Assembly: GCF_004804355.1 (NCBI RefSeq)
Contig: NZ_SRWZ01000001.1
Span: 434,001-498,000, forward strand
DNA length: 64,000 nt
Reading direction: 5' to 3'
Origin: Cognatitamlana onchidii
GTDB taxonomy: Bacteria > Bacteroidota > Bacteroidia > Flavobacteriales > Flavobacteriaceae
Shown: piece after piece, positions 19,461 through 28,642 of the stretch
How the letters are laid out: each line of letters opens with the position of its first letter
Position numbering within the stretch: position 1 is the first letter of the stretch
Translations under genes and position numbers: made by a program
The notes under the pieces: generated by a model
What the model was told of the DNA's origin: nothing
Database searches by the model: none
The model's input: only the letters and a program-made list of their open reading frames with translations

Positions 19461-20195
19461 ATGAATAACCAAACACAAATATTCGGTATTAGAGCTATTA
19501 TTGAAGCCATTCAATCTGGTGAAAGCATAGATAAGGTATTTCTTCAAAAAGGGCTTAAAGGGGATTTATTTTCTGAATTAGAATCTTTGATTAATAAGAA
19601 ATCAATTAACAAATCGTATGTCCCCAATGAAAAACTTAATCGGCTGTCCAAGAAAAACCACCAAGGTGCTGTTGCACAAATATCTCCTATTGAGTTTCAC
19701 GACATGGAGACCTTAGTTTTAAACGTTATGGAATCTGGACGAGCTCCATTGTTTTTGCTATTAGACCAATTAAGTGATGTTAGAAATTTTGGCGCCATTA
19801 TTAGAACTGCTGAATGCACTGGGGTCGACGGCATTATAATTCAGAAAAAAGGTGGTGCACCTGTAAATGGTGACACGATAAAAACAAGCGCAGGTGCTGT
19901 TTTTAAAATGCCTATTTGCAAGGTAGATCACATTAAAGATGCTGTTTTTTTTATGCAAGCCTCTGGGATTAAAGTCATTGCTGCAACGGAAAAAACCAAT
20001 AATCTGTTATACGATATATCCTTTAAAGAACCCTGTGCTATCGTCATGGGATCTGAAGGACGCGGTATAAACCCTTCCATACTCAAAGTCTCTGATACTC
20101 GGGCTAAACTACCTTTATTAGGTGATATTGAATCCTTAAACGTCTCGGTGGCTTGTGGGGCCTTTTTATATGAAGCTGTTAGACAACGTTTTTAA
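19461..20195 (+). CDS. rlmB: SpoU/TrmH-family 23S rRNA 2'-O-methyltransferase (RlmB-like)
   Basis: A 244-residue SPOUT-fold methyltransferase. The N-terminal substrate-binding domain opens QIFGIRAIIEAIQSGESID. The catalytic domain has motif 1 SDVRNFGAIIRTAECTGVDG, motif 2 IVMGSEGRGINPSIL and motif 3 SLNVSVACGAFLYEAVRQR. Family members methylate a ribose in rRNA or tRNA. Similarity to RlmB (23S G2251) is suggested by the N-terminal domain, but the exact target is inference. The last 4 bases overlap the convergent rhomboid gene. Confidence 0.88.
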   Translation: MNNQTQIFGIRAIIEAIQSGESIDKVFLQKGLKGDLFSELESLINKKSINKSYVPNEKLNRLSKKNHQGAVAQISPIEFHDMETLVLNVMESGRAPLFLLLDQLSDVRNFGAIIRTAECTGVDGIIIQKKGGAPVNGDTIKTSAGAVFKMPICKVDHIKDAVFFMQASGIKVIAATEKTNNLLYDISFKEPCAIVMGSEGRGINPSILKVSDTRAKLPLLGDIESLNVSVACGAFLYEAVRQRF

Positions 20196-20923
20196 TCCTC
20201 TGTTTCTTTGCTTTTCTTGTACGTGTAATTAACCTCAATGACATCTTCCCCTTCATTATCAATATTTTCAATGAAATTTCCATGCTCATCAAAATGCCTT
20301 AAAAAAGGATCGTCTTCCTCCTTATAATTATCCTCCTCCCATACATACTTTTGGGGTTCGGCTATTTCTTTTCTAAAAATACATGCAAATACCAAACCCG
20401 TTATCAACCCAGACAGATGTCCTTCCCAAGAAATTCCTTCTTCAATAGGCAGTGTATACCAAATCATACTTCCATATAAAAAAACAACTATTAAAGACAA
20501 GGCAATAAGTCTGTAATGCTTTGCAAATACACCTTTAAAAAAAGTAAAACTGACTAAAACGTAAATAAGGCCGCTTGCTCCAATATGATAGGATGGCCGA
20601 CCCATACACCATGTTAAAAAACCCGAAAACAAAATACCGTAAAATAAAACTCTCCAAGCAATTGGTCTATAAAAAAAGAATAATGCCATAGATAACGCGA
20701 GTAGCGGCACCGTGTTATGGTAAAGATGCTCTAGGTCGCCATGTATAAATGGACTTAGAACTATGCCTCTTAAACCTTGCAAGGTTTGAGGGTACACCCC
20801 GTATTTACTAAAATTAAACCCAAAGCGTACTTCAAACCAAAATACAAGCCATATTAATAACACAAAAAAAACTGGATATGCAATGACTCCTGTTGAAAAT
20901 TTAAACTGATCTTTATTATTCAT
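20192..20923 (-). CDS. rhomboid-family intramembrane serine protease
   Basis: A 243-residue inner-membrane protease that cuts membrane helices of unidentified substrates. The catalytic serine is Ser117 in GASG and the histidine is His169 in EGHLSG; the HLYHN segment at 66-70 matches the conserved His-Asn loop. About six membrane helices are seen between residues 14 and 185. A charged, acidic C-terminal tail (residues 187-243) faces the cytoplasm by inference. Convergent with the methyltransferase gene, overlapping it by 4 bases. Confidence 0.9.
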   Translation of the reverse strand: MNNKDQFKFSTGVIAYPVFFVLLIWLVFWFEVRFGFNFSKYGVYPQTLQGLRGIVLSPFIHGDLEHLYHNTVPLLALSMALFFFYRPIAWRVLFYGILFSGFLTWCMGRPSYHIGASGLIYVLVSFTFFKGVFAKHYRLIALSLIVVFLYGSMIWYTLPIEEGISWEGHLSGLITGLVFACIFRKEIAEPQKYVWEEDNYKEEDDPFLRHFDEHGNFIENIDNEGEDVIEVNYTYKKSKETED

Positions 20924-21083
20924 TAAAATAAAGATAGCAAATTGTTAACCAAGATGACTTTTTATGTTAAAATGACAGACCATCAACTATATACAACTAA
21001 TTCCAAATATAATATAATTTCTATCTTCTCAATTTTTGTTTGCAACAACTAAAACTTCAAGAAATTACTTTAATTTTACCACT

Positions 21084-22367
21084 ATGAATCTAAATGAACC
21101 ATTAGCCGAACGTTTAAGACCAAAAAGCTTAAAGGATTATGTAAGCCAAACGCACTTGGTAGGCAAGAATGGTTCTTTAACTCAGCACATTAAGCATGGC
21201 CTGATACCATCCATGATTTTTTGGGGCCCACCTGGAACAGGAAAAACAACACTAGCAAATATCATTGCTAATGAATCTAGCCGTCCCTTTTACACTTTAA
21301 GCGCCATCAATTCAGGTGTTAAAGACATTAGAGATGTTATAGATAAGGCAAAACAAAGTGGCAGTCTTTTTACCACTAAAAATCCCATTTTGTTTATTGA
21401 TGAAATTCACCGATTTAGTAAGTCGCAACAAGACTCATTACTTCAAGCCGTTGAAAAAGGTTGGATTACACTTATTGGCGCCACAACGGAAAATCCGAGT
21501 TTTGAAGTCATTTCGGCTCTTTTATCACGATGTCAAGTTTATATTCTAAATCCCTTTGAAAAAAAGGATCTGGAAACGCTACTATTTCGAGCCATTGAAA
21601 CAGACGAACATCTTTCGAAAAAAAATATTACAATTAAAGAGACCAGTGCTTTACTGAAACTTTCGGGTGGTGATGCCAGAAAACTGTTAAACATTTTTGA
21701 ACTCATTGTTAATACTTTTGATTCGGAAGCTATACTTATAACAGATGATATAGTTTTACAAAGAGTTCAAAACAATTCCGTTAGATACGATAAAACAGGA
21801 GAACAGCACTATGACATTATATCTGCCTTTATCAAATCTATACGTGGTAGCGACCCCAATGCGGCGGTTTATTGGCTGGCAAGAATGATTGAAGGCGGAG
21901 AAGATGTTAAGTTTATTGCCCGCAGGCTCCTTATTTTGGCTAGTGAAGATATAGGTAACGCTAACCCAACAGCCCTAGTAATGGCAAATAGCACATTTCA
22001 AGCGGTTTCCACTATTGGCTATCCTGAATCTAGGATCATTCTAAGCCAGTGCGCAACTTATCTAGCCTGTTCACCTAAGAGCAATGCATCTTATTTAGCT
22101 ATAGGTAGTGCTCAAAAATTAGTTAAACAAACGGGTGACTTAAGTGTTCCTTTGGAAATTCGAAACGCCCCAACAAAATTAATGCAGGAATTGGGTTATG
22201 GTAATAATTATAAATATGCCCACAATTACAATGATAGTTTTACAAATCAAGAATTCTTACCTGAAGAAATAAAAAACACTAAACTTTATGAACCTGGGGA
22301 TAACTCTCGCGAAAATGCCCATAGGGTGTTTTTAAAAAACCGATGGAAGGAGAAATATAATTACTAA
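21084..22367 (+). CDS. rarA: RarA/MgsA replication-associated AAA+ ATPase
   Basis: A 427-residue AAA+ clamp-loader-like ATPase that works at stalled replication forks. Walker A is GPPGTGKT at 48-55, Walker B has Asp106-Glu107 in LFIDEIHRF, and the sensor region is GATTENPSFEVI. The C-terminal tetramerisation and DNA-binding part carries DPNAAVYWLARMIEGGEDVK and ARRLLILASEDIGNANP. I use the ATG at 21084 (MNLNEPLAERLRPKSL), which is the family N-terminus; an upstream TTG at 21036 adds 16 unrelated residues. Confidence 0.95.
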   Translation: MNLNEPLAERLRPKSLKDYVSQTHLVGKNGSLTQHIKHGLIPSMIFWGPPGTGKTTLANIIANESSRPFYTLSAINSGVKDIRDVIDKAKQSGSLFTTKNPILFIDEIHRFSKSQQDSLLQAVEKGWITLIGATTENPSFEVISALLSRCQVYILNPFEKKDLETLLFRAIETDEHLSKKNITIKETSALLKLSGGDARKLLNIFELIVNTFDSEAILITDDIVLQRVQNNSVRYDKTGEQHYDIISAFIKSIRGSDPNAAVYWLARMIEGGEDVKFIARRLLILASEDIGNANPTALVMANSTFQAVSTIGYPESRIILSQCATYLACSPKSNASYLAIGSAQKLVKQTGDLSVPLEIRNAPTKLMQELGYGNNYKYAHNYNDSFTNQEFLPEEIKNTKLYEPGDNSRENAHRVFLKNRWKEKYNY

Positions 22368-22397
22368 AACTTACAACACCTCAAATAGTACTTTATA

Positions 22398-23300
22398 CTA
22401 AAACTTTATCTTTAATACATGTTGCTTTAACACACTATTTTCATAGTACTCTACTACCCAATCATTATCTTTTTTAAATAATATTGCACTCTTCCCCTCT
22501 ACCAAAAAAACTTGATCCAAATTTGTTTTTTTTACTCTGTACACCACCTTGGGACTACTATCTACTAATTGATAGCCGTTATCAATTTCTTGAGCATAAA
22601 GCACCTCTCCTGAAGCATTTCTATCGGAAGTCTTAGTTTCTGTAGCATTTTTCTTCGGTTGTTCCTTAGCTACAATACCAATCCCAACGGCAGCAGGAAC
22701 CGCAGCAGATACTTGAGAGGATGTTGTAGATGACTGGTTTATAGAATCAATTTTTGTTTCTTTCTCCTTTTCTAATTCTTGTATTTGTTGCTTGAGTTGT
22801 TTTATCTCCTCCGACTCCTTTGTAACAAGGGCAGCGGTTGCCCCTAGCGCAAGAATTTCATCATTAGGCTTGTATTTATAATTTAACCCTTCAATAGACT
22901 TAAAAGCTTCTCTTAAGGCTTTATTGTAAGCCACTTTATATTCTTTTTCTCGGCTACTTCCAACTGCAGACTGAAAAATCTCTTTTTCATTACAGTCTTT
23001 TAGTATCACTTTCAACTTAGTCATGAACATCCCTGATTCTTTTATAACATCACTTTTCATGGCTAAGCACCTGTTAAAATTCAAATCTTCGGGATACTCA
23101 TCCCCTTCCATTAGCGAGGTAAACCCGTATTTTTCAAATAAAAATTTACTCAAAGAATTAAGTTGATACTTATCTTTTTCCTTTAAAAAGTCATATTTAG
23201 CAGGTACAATCACATATTTATAATTATTAACAGACTTTTGAGAAATCATGGAAGTTACAGTAAAACAGACTAATAATATAGATAAGATATTTGTTTTCAT
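22398..23300 (-). CDS. secreted protein of unknown function with coiled coil
   Basis: A 300-residue protein with a signal peptide ending near SMISQ. Residues 25-150 form a mixed domain of unknown family (YKYVIVPAKYDFLKEKDKYQ). A heptad-rich stretch, EEIKQLKQQIQELEKEKETK, at about 163-182 suggests a coiled coil. An alanine/serine-rich linker then leads to a C-terminal beta-rich part that may bind the envelope. It is the last gene of a six-gene minus-strand string and lies one base after the DUF5723 gene, suggesting joint work at the outer membrane. I do not recognise a function. Confidence 0.7.
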   Translation of the reverse strand: MKTNILSILLVCFTVTSMISQKSVNNYKYVIVPAKYDFLKEKDKYQLNSLSKFLFEKYGFTSLMEGDEYPEDLNFNRCLAMKSDVIKESGMFMTKLKVILKDCNEKEIFQSAVGSSREKEYKVAYNKALREAFKSIEGLNYKYKPNDEILALGATAALVTKESEEIKQLKQQIQELEKEKETKIDSINQSSTTSSQVSAAVPAAVGIGIVAKEQPKKNATETKTSDRNASGEVLYAQEIDNGYQLVDSSPKVVYRVKKTNLDQVFLVEGKSAILFKKDNDWVVEYYENSVLKQHVLKIKF

Positions 23301-23301
23301 T

Positions 23302-24702
23302 TTAATTTAAAATATAATTAAACCCCAGTTGTAAAGATACTCCTTCTGCGTTATAAATATTTTGGTATTGAAAAAAATTGTCAGCCATTGCATAAAAATT
23401 CATCCCGCCTATGTGAAAGGACGCTCCTAAACCAATATTATAAAAGGAAAACGAATCAATTGTATAGGTTCCTTTTAACCTTAGTCCCTTAAACAACCTT
23501 CGGTAATAGTATGTCGTTAGAGCTACTTGAGGGCGTTTTGGACGATTTATAGCATATAGTTGGACCCCAATTCTGTTAATGTAACCAACATCTTCTTTAA
23601 TACAATTGCAATCTTTTTCTTTCTGCTTTCCAAAAGCATAATTAATGGATGTATTTAGTTTTATTGGTCTCCAAGTAGTGTAATTTGTACTTATAGTGTC
23701 GGCATTGAAAAGTTCTTCAAAATCTTCCTCAATTTCACTCCAATAATCATCTGCTGTTTGTTCATCTTCCAATTCTGGAAAAATTGGATTAATTCCTTCG
23801 AAAACATAATCGCCCTTAACTTCATAGCTTTCAACATCTTTTGTATGATGAATAAATCCAATATCAAGAAGGCTACCATCCAAATACCATTGATCCGTGA
23901 TATTATAAGAAAAGCCAATATCAAAACCCAAACCCAAATTGCCTCCAAGTAATACACGGTTGGTAATTTTTTTTAAGCGCTCATCTGAGCTATCCTCATC
24001 TACAAAACTTTGCACACCAGATGTCCTAACCGCTAAATCTAAATTAAAAACATGGTCATAAATATTATTCTTTCCAGGAACGGTTACAAATTGTCCTCGA
24101 TTTCTTGTGGAATTTACATTCATAATGCTAGAATAAATCTTTCCTCTAACACCATAGCTTAATTTACTATTTACTTTTTTGTTATAACCAACATGAAATA
24201 CGGAAACAACCTCAAAACTTGCATTTAAATCACTTAAATCGAAAACTCGATTTATATTATTCTGATTGCCTTCTATCGCCAAAATGGCATAATCTTTAGG
24301 AAAATAATTAATGAGGTCTAGCTCTTGATAAATTCCAAAACTTAAGTATTCATTTTTATCGTAACTACTCCCAAAAGCAAAACCTCCAGAAAACACCTCA
24401 AGTTGTTCATTTAATGTTATAAAATCGTTATCAGACATACTATAGGCTGCCGACTGAAGCTTTGTATTGAAATTAACTCCATCGTTCGCAAAAACATCGT
24501 ACAAAGTAGATCCTGATGTGCCTGCATTTACATGGATATGTGATAATAAAGGAAAGCCAACATATCCTTTGTTTTTTACTTTACCACCTGGATTAACTAA
24601 TAACGATTGGGGAATCTCTGAAAAACCATAAATGATTTGTTTGTTTTGAGTAAACGAAACAAACCAAAAAAATAGTATAGCAAATGTACTTAACCTTATC
24701 AT
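23302..24702 (-). CDS. DUF5723-type outer-membrane beta-barrel protein
   Basis: A 466-residue protein with a signal peptide (FAILFFWFVSFTQ). The mature start, GFSEIPQSLLVNPGGKVKNK, is typical of the Bacteroidota DUF5723 family, and the rest alternates aromatic and polar residues as in a barrel. An acidic loop (about 305-330, rich in Glu and Asp) probably lies outside. It ends in a FNYILN strand. Function unknown. Its ATG overlaps the TGA of the upstream lipoprotein gene by 4 bases, so translation is likely coupled. Confidence 0.75.
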   Translation of the reverse strand: MIRLSTFAILFFWFVSFTQNKQIIYGFSEIPQSLLVNPGGKVKNKGYVGFPLLSHIHVNAGTSGSTLYDVFANDGVNFNTKLQSAAYSMSDNDFITLNEQLEVFSGGFAFGSSYDKNEYLSFGIYQELDLINYFPKDYAILAIEGNQNNINRVFDLSDLNASFEVVSVFHVGYNKKVNSKLSYGVRGKIYSSIMNVNSTRNRGQFVTVPGKNNIYDHVFNLDLAVRTSGVQSFVDEDSSDERLKKITNRVLLGGNLGLGFDIGFSYNITDQWYLDGSLLDIGFIHHTKDVESYEVKGDYVFEGINPIFPELEDEQTADDYWSEIEEDFEELFNADTISTNYTTWRPIKLNTSINYAFGKQKEKDCNCIKEDVGYINRIGVQLYAINRPKRPQVALTTYYYRRLFKGLRLKGTYTIDSFSFYNIGLGASFHIGGMNFYAMADNFFQYQNIYNAEGVSLQLGFNYILN

Positions 24703-25265
24703 AGAGCAACATCTTTTATTTCAAAATAAAAAACAGCTTTCGATTTGAGCTCAATACGTCCTGAAGTCGTTTCATCAATATTGGGACCAGGAAGTAATCT
24801 TAAAGTAAATAAAATAATATGGGTATTCTTTAAAGCTACCAAACGCTCATCTTCAAAAACCTCAACATGACTGGCTATTTCATTTTGCCCATCGGATGAA
24901 GCTTCTTGAATAACCACAAAAGAATCTTGCAAACCCAGTGCTTCATCATACAAATCAACCTGTAATTCGAAACGCCTGTTTATCGAGTTTTGAGTTTCAA
25001 AGTTGAAAGAAATTTTCTCAACATTATCGACGATAAAGTCATCGTTAAAAAAATCTATAAAAATAAAGTCTTGAACAATTTCAACCTCCGCACCTTGATC
25101 AATAAAAGCATTTGCCGATTCATTGAAAAACACAAGACTAGATTCAACAACCGGATTAAACTGATATTCTCTTGCTTGATCAAAATCAATATCTTTAGTG
25201 CATGAGATACAAAGTGTTAAAAGCAAAAAAAATAGGATGACATATTTTGGGGACAAGTGCATCAT
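24699..25265 (-). CDS. lipoprotein of unknown function
   Basis: A 188-residue protein with a lipobox (LCISC, cysteine near residue 22) followed by TKDIDFDQ. The mature part is predicted beta-rich (RRFELQVDLYDEALGL, RIELKSKAVFYFEIKDV), perhaps an immunoglobulin-like fold. It overlaps the DUF5723 gene by 4 bases and lies 22 bases after the HAD gene. The three downstream genes look like one envelope module of unknown role. Confidence 0.7.
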   Translation of the reverse strand: MMHLSPKYVILFFLLLTLCISCTKDIDFDQAREYQFNPVVESSLVFFNESANAFIDQGAEVEIVQDFIFIDFFNDDFIVDNVEKISFNFETQNSINRRFELQVDLYDEALGLQDSFVVIQEASSDGQNEIASHVEVFEDERLVALKNTHIILFTLRLLPGPNIDETTSGRIELKSKAVFYFEIKDVAL

Positions 25266-25287
25266 GTTTTTGGTACGAATTATAACT

Positions 25288-25977
25288 TTAAAAATATTCG
25301 AATAGTTCCTTTAAATGGCTAACCTGCTTTATATTTGGGTCTGTTGCTTTACCTCCAACATCAAATAAAATAACATCCATCCCAATGTTTTGCGCACCTA
25401 GTATGTCGGCTTCATAGCTATCACCTATCATTATGCTTTCACTAATATGTGCTTCGGCCTTATTAATTGCATAATTAAATATTTTAGGATTTGGTTTTTT
25501 AACCCCTACCATTTCTGAATTTGTTACCGTTTTAAAGTATGAATAAATATTAGATTTTATCATTTTTTTATACTGGACCTCATCAAAGCCATTAGTTATA
25601 ATATGCAAATTATACTTGGGGTATAAATAGTTTAAAACATCTAAAGTATTTTCAAATAAATAATTAAACGAGGTTAAATGTGTAATATAATCTTCAGAAA
25701 GTTTGTTAATTATTGTATCCGCTACTACTGTTCCAATTTCTCTAAACGTTTCTTGCAGTCTAGCATATCTCAAATTTTCTTTATTAATTTTCTCTTCTCT
25801 ATAAAGCTTCCAATACTTTAAGTTAATTGGTTCATAATACTCAATGAAATCATTCGAGTTTATATCCAATTGATTTAGCTCAAAAATTTTCTTAAAAGTT
25901 AAAGCTGAATTTTTATCAAAATCCCATAAGGTATGATCTAAATCAAAGAAAATATCTTTAATATGCTTAAGTTTCAT
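25288..25977 (-). CDS. yjjG: YjjG-type HAD phosphatase (noncanonical nucleotide phosphatase)
   Basis: A 229-residue HAD hydrolase. Motif I is FFDLDHTLWDFD with Asp12 and Asp14, motif II contains ITNGF, motif III is the lysine in GVKKPNPKIF, and motif IV is MIGDSYEADILGAQ. The cap and N-terminus match the YjjG group, which dephosphorylates pyrimidine nucleoside monophosphates including damaged or noncanonical ones. The exact substrate is inference. The start overlaps the end of the deacetylase-like gene by 11 bases. Confidence 0.82.
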   Translation of the reverse strand: MKLKHIKDIFFDLDHTLWDFDKNSALTFKKIFELNQLDINSNDFIEYYEPINLKYWKLYREEKINKENLRYARLQETFREIGTVVADTIINKLSEDYITHLTSFNYLFENTLDVLNYLYPKYNLHIITNGFDEVQYKKMIKSNIYSYFKTVTNSEMVGVKKPNPKIFNYAINKAEAHISESIMIGDSYEADILGAQNIGMDVILFDVGGKATDPNIKQVSHLKELFEYF

Positions 25978-27268
25978 CCGCCGAATTTAAAATTAAACTA
26001 AACAATTCTTTAAAACCTTCCCACCTTAAATCATCAGCAAAAGTATAGTTATGAAATACGGGTACAAAATCACCTCCTACCTTTTTAATTTCCTGAATCA
26101 TCTCTAACAACACTTTTTTCTTGTCAAGAAGCGACTTGTGCTTTAAAAGGGCGTAATCCATAACATGATACGGTACAATTTTTAAGGGCGTTTGTACTTC
26201 ATAATCTAGATCGTAAAACAAAAAAGAGGAGCAAGAACCAGCTCTAAACCCTATTTCATTAACATAGCCCATAGTATAATCTTCCTGAACTTCCAAAGTA
26301 ATCAAGTTTCTATACGTCTCAGGTAAATTTAGTTTAGAAAAAGATTGTCTTGTTGCTCTTAAATTGGTGTTTAAAATCTCTTCCATTTTTGTTTTTTCTT
26401 TCTTTAATATAATTTCATCGTCAATAGCTAGAAAGGATACTTTAAGCCCAACGCTACAATAATCTCCTACATGTTTAATTAACGAAACAAATTTCTTTTT
26501 ATTGGGGTTTATGCCCTTATCATAGGTAGAAAAGTCTCCTATTAAAAAGAAAAAAAGAAATTTAAACTTTGAATTTTTTTGTCTATTAATTAAGTATTTA
26601 TAGGTATCATAAGGATCATGTTTAAATCCAAACAACACGGCAAATCTTAAATATAGGCTACGCAACCTAAACCTTGACACATCACTAATACACCCTCCAA
26701 TAGAACGCATTAGTCCCTTTAACTTGTAATTATATGCACTAGGCACATCAATAATTGGAGTGATATTATATTTTCTGCTGGAAAACTTAAAATTAGGGAA
26801 ATGTATCTGTAAGGCTTCTTTAAATTTACAGGCCCAAATATCGACAACTGGTTGGTGTAAAAAATTATGCCTGTAAGCTAAACTTTCCTTTGCTGTAAAT
26901 CGCCCATAAGAATCCTTTACATGAGGTAAATATTCTTCATATCTGGATAATAGATAAAATGAAGCCGAAAAAATATCAAAAGGCATACTACTCTTATCTC
27001 CTACATAAAAAAAACATTTGGTATCTCCCCAATCATGAATATTTATATCTACATCACTCAGACCTTGTTCAAATAAAAAATCATGGCTTTTAATAAAAAA
27101 TTCATTGCCCAACTGCTGCTTTGCGTATGACATTTTTAAACTATCATGCGTAATAAATTCTTCTATTTTAGTAGTAAAACTAACTTTCAGTCCTAGTAAT
27201 CTTGTACAAATATGCTTAAAAACATAATTGACTCTTGGCGATATTTTTGGTGTGTAAACTAAAAGCAT
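25967..27268 (-). CDS. polysaccharide deacetylase-like protein with altered DxD motif
   Basis: A 433-residue protein of a Bacteroidota group with an N-terminal extension (residues 1-150) and a NodB-like domain. The expected DxD metal motif aligns with PIIDVPSAYNYKLKG near residue 170, where the second Asp is Pro. The end has the family feature PVFHNYTFADDLRWEGF. NodB enzymes remove acetyl groups from glycans using two Asp/His metal ligands, so the change may reduce or alter activity (inference from motif comparison by eye). The ATG overlaps the radC stop by one base (TAATG). Confidence 0.7.
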   Translation of the reverse strand: MLLVYTPKISPRVNYVFKHICTRLLGLKVSFTTKIEEFITHDSLKMSYAKQQLGNEFFIKSHDFLFEQGLSDVDINIHDWGDTKCFFYVGDKSSMPFDIFSASFYLLSRYEEYLPHVKDSYGRFTAKESLAYRHNFLHQPVVDIWACKFKEALQIHFPNFKFSSRKYNITPIIDVPSAYNYKLKGLMRSIGGCISDVSRFRLRSLYLRFAVLFGFKHDPYDTYKYLINRQKNSKFKFLFFFLIGDFSTYDKGINPNKKKFVSLIKHVGDYCSVGLKVSFLAIDDEIILKKEKTKMEEILNTNLRATRQSFSKLNLPETYRNLITLEVQEDYTMGYVNEIGFRAGSCSSFLFYDLDYEVQTPLKIVPYHVMDYALLKHKSLLDKKKVLLEMIQEIKKVGGDFVPVFHNYTFADDLRWEGFKELFSLILNSADET

Positions 27269-27966
27269 TAAAGGAGGGTTTCATCAGCAAAACTAAAATA
27301 TGCTTTTTCGGTTATAATAAGGTGATCTAAAACTTTAATCTCTAAGCTTAACGCTGCTTCCTTTAACTTTTGAGTAATTTGTTTATCTGCATTACTTGGT
27401 TTTAAAGAACCTGATGGATGGTTATGAGCCAATATTAATCCAGTGGCCCCAACCTCTAATGCCGTTTTTAACACCAAACGAATGTCAACTAGGGTTCCTG
27501 TAATACCTCCTTTACTCAGCTGGCTCTTTTGAATCATATTATTGGAATTATTTAAAAAAATAATCCAAAACTCTTCATGAGGAATATCTCCAATAACAGG
27601 TTGCATCATCTCAAATACAGATGCACTAGATACAATTTTGTTCTCCTTAATAGCCTCCTCTCCCCTTCGTCTTCTTCCCAGTTCAAGAGCAGCCATAATT
27701 GTAATGGCCTTAGCTTCACCAATACCTTTAAACTCCATGAGTTGCTTTATAGACTGTTTTCCTAAGGCTCCTAAATTATTTCCTGCACTAGCCAAAATAC
27801 GTTTAGATAGCCCCACAGCACTCTCCTTTCTGTTTCCAGAACCAATTAAAATGGCTACTAACTCGGCATCACTTAATGCTGTTTTTCCTTTATGAAGCAA
27901 CTTTTCTCTTGGTCGATCATCATATTTCCAGTTTTTAATTGAAAAGGAACCTGAATTTTCTTGCAT
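27268..27966 (-). CDS. radC: RadC-family JAB domain protein
   Basis: A 232-residue protein with a helix-hairpin-helix N-terminus (LMEFKGIGEAKAITIMAALE) and a C-terminal JAMM metal-binding motif LAHNHPSGSLKPSNAD. The family is old and widespread; the original repair role is doubtful. I use the ATG at 27966 (MQENSGSFSIKNWKYDDRPR); upstream in-frame sequence would run into the divergent gene. It heads the six-gene string ending at 22398. Confidence 0.9.
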   Translation of the reverse strand: MQENSGSFSIKNWKYDDRPREKLLHKGKTALSDAELVAILIGSGNRKESAVGLSKRILASAGNNLGALGKQSIKQLMEFKGIGEAKAITIMAALELGRRRRGEEAIKENKIVSSASVFEMMQPVIGDIPHEEFWIIFLNNSNNMIQKSQLSKGGITGTLVDIRLVLKTALEVGATGLILAHNHPSGSLKPSNADKQITQKLKEAALSLEIKVLDHLIITEKAYFSFADETLL

Positions 27967-28011
27967 GTGATAAATATAAATATTGTAATTTTCACAAACA
28001 ATACAAATACT

Positions 28012-28605
28012 TTGAAATATCCTCCTAAACATCATCAAGCTAACAATATTAACCATATTATTGAAGTTATTAAAGCCTATCCGCTGGCCACAATTATTTC
28101 AGTTAACAAGAACACTCCCATTATCACACACTTACCTCTTATGTTTGAGGAATCAGGCAAACTAGTCGGTCATATAGATAGTAGTAACCCTCAAGCGGCT
28201 CTACTAGAAAAAAACAACCCAATAACCGTTATATTTTCTGGACCCAATAGCTATATATCGCCAAGTATCTTTAAAACATCCCACTTACCAACCTGGAACT
28301 ATATTAAAGTCCATTTAAAAGGGACTGTTATTTCTATTGATAATAAAGAACTATTGAAAGAATCTTTAATAAATCTAACCAGTTTTTTAGAAGCCCCCGA
28401 TAACAAATATGTATTAAGCACTAACAACCCCAAAATGGAAATGTATTTAGATTATATTAAGCTATTTGAGATAACAGTTTTAGATTGGGAGGGTAAATTT
28501 AAATTATCTCAAGACAAACCTAAAGACGATTTCGGCTGTGCCAAGGAAGCCTTAATCAGTTCGAACAAAAAGGATATAGGCGAGTTTCTAAAAAAATTAC
28601 AATAA
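28012..28605 (+). CDS. PaiB-like FMN-binding protein
   Basis: A 197-residue split-barrel FMN-binding protein related to Bacillus PaiB. Family marks are PPKHHQANNINHIIEVIKAY at the start, SGPNSYISPSIF and LPTWNYIKVHLKGT in the middle, and EGKFKLSQDKPKDDF near the end. I choose the TTG at 28012, because family members begin close to the PPKH motif and no ATG is present. Alternatives are GTG at 27967 or TTG at 27961, which would overlap the radC start. It is divergent from radC and 37 bases before the MscS gene. Confidence 0.75.
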   Translation: MKYPPKHHQANNINHIIEVIKAYPLATIISVNKNTPIITHLPLMFEESGKLVGHIDSSNPQAALLEKNNPITVIFSGPNSYISPSIFKTSHLPTWNYIKVHLKGTVISIDNKELLKESLINLTSFLEAPDNKYVLSTNNPKMEMYLDYIKLFEITVLDWEGKFKLSQDKPKDDFGCAKEALISSNKKDIGEFLKKLQ

Positions 28606-28642
28606 CCTTATATTTGATTATCTTTAATTATTGTATTTACTT

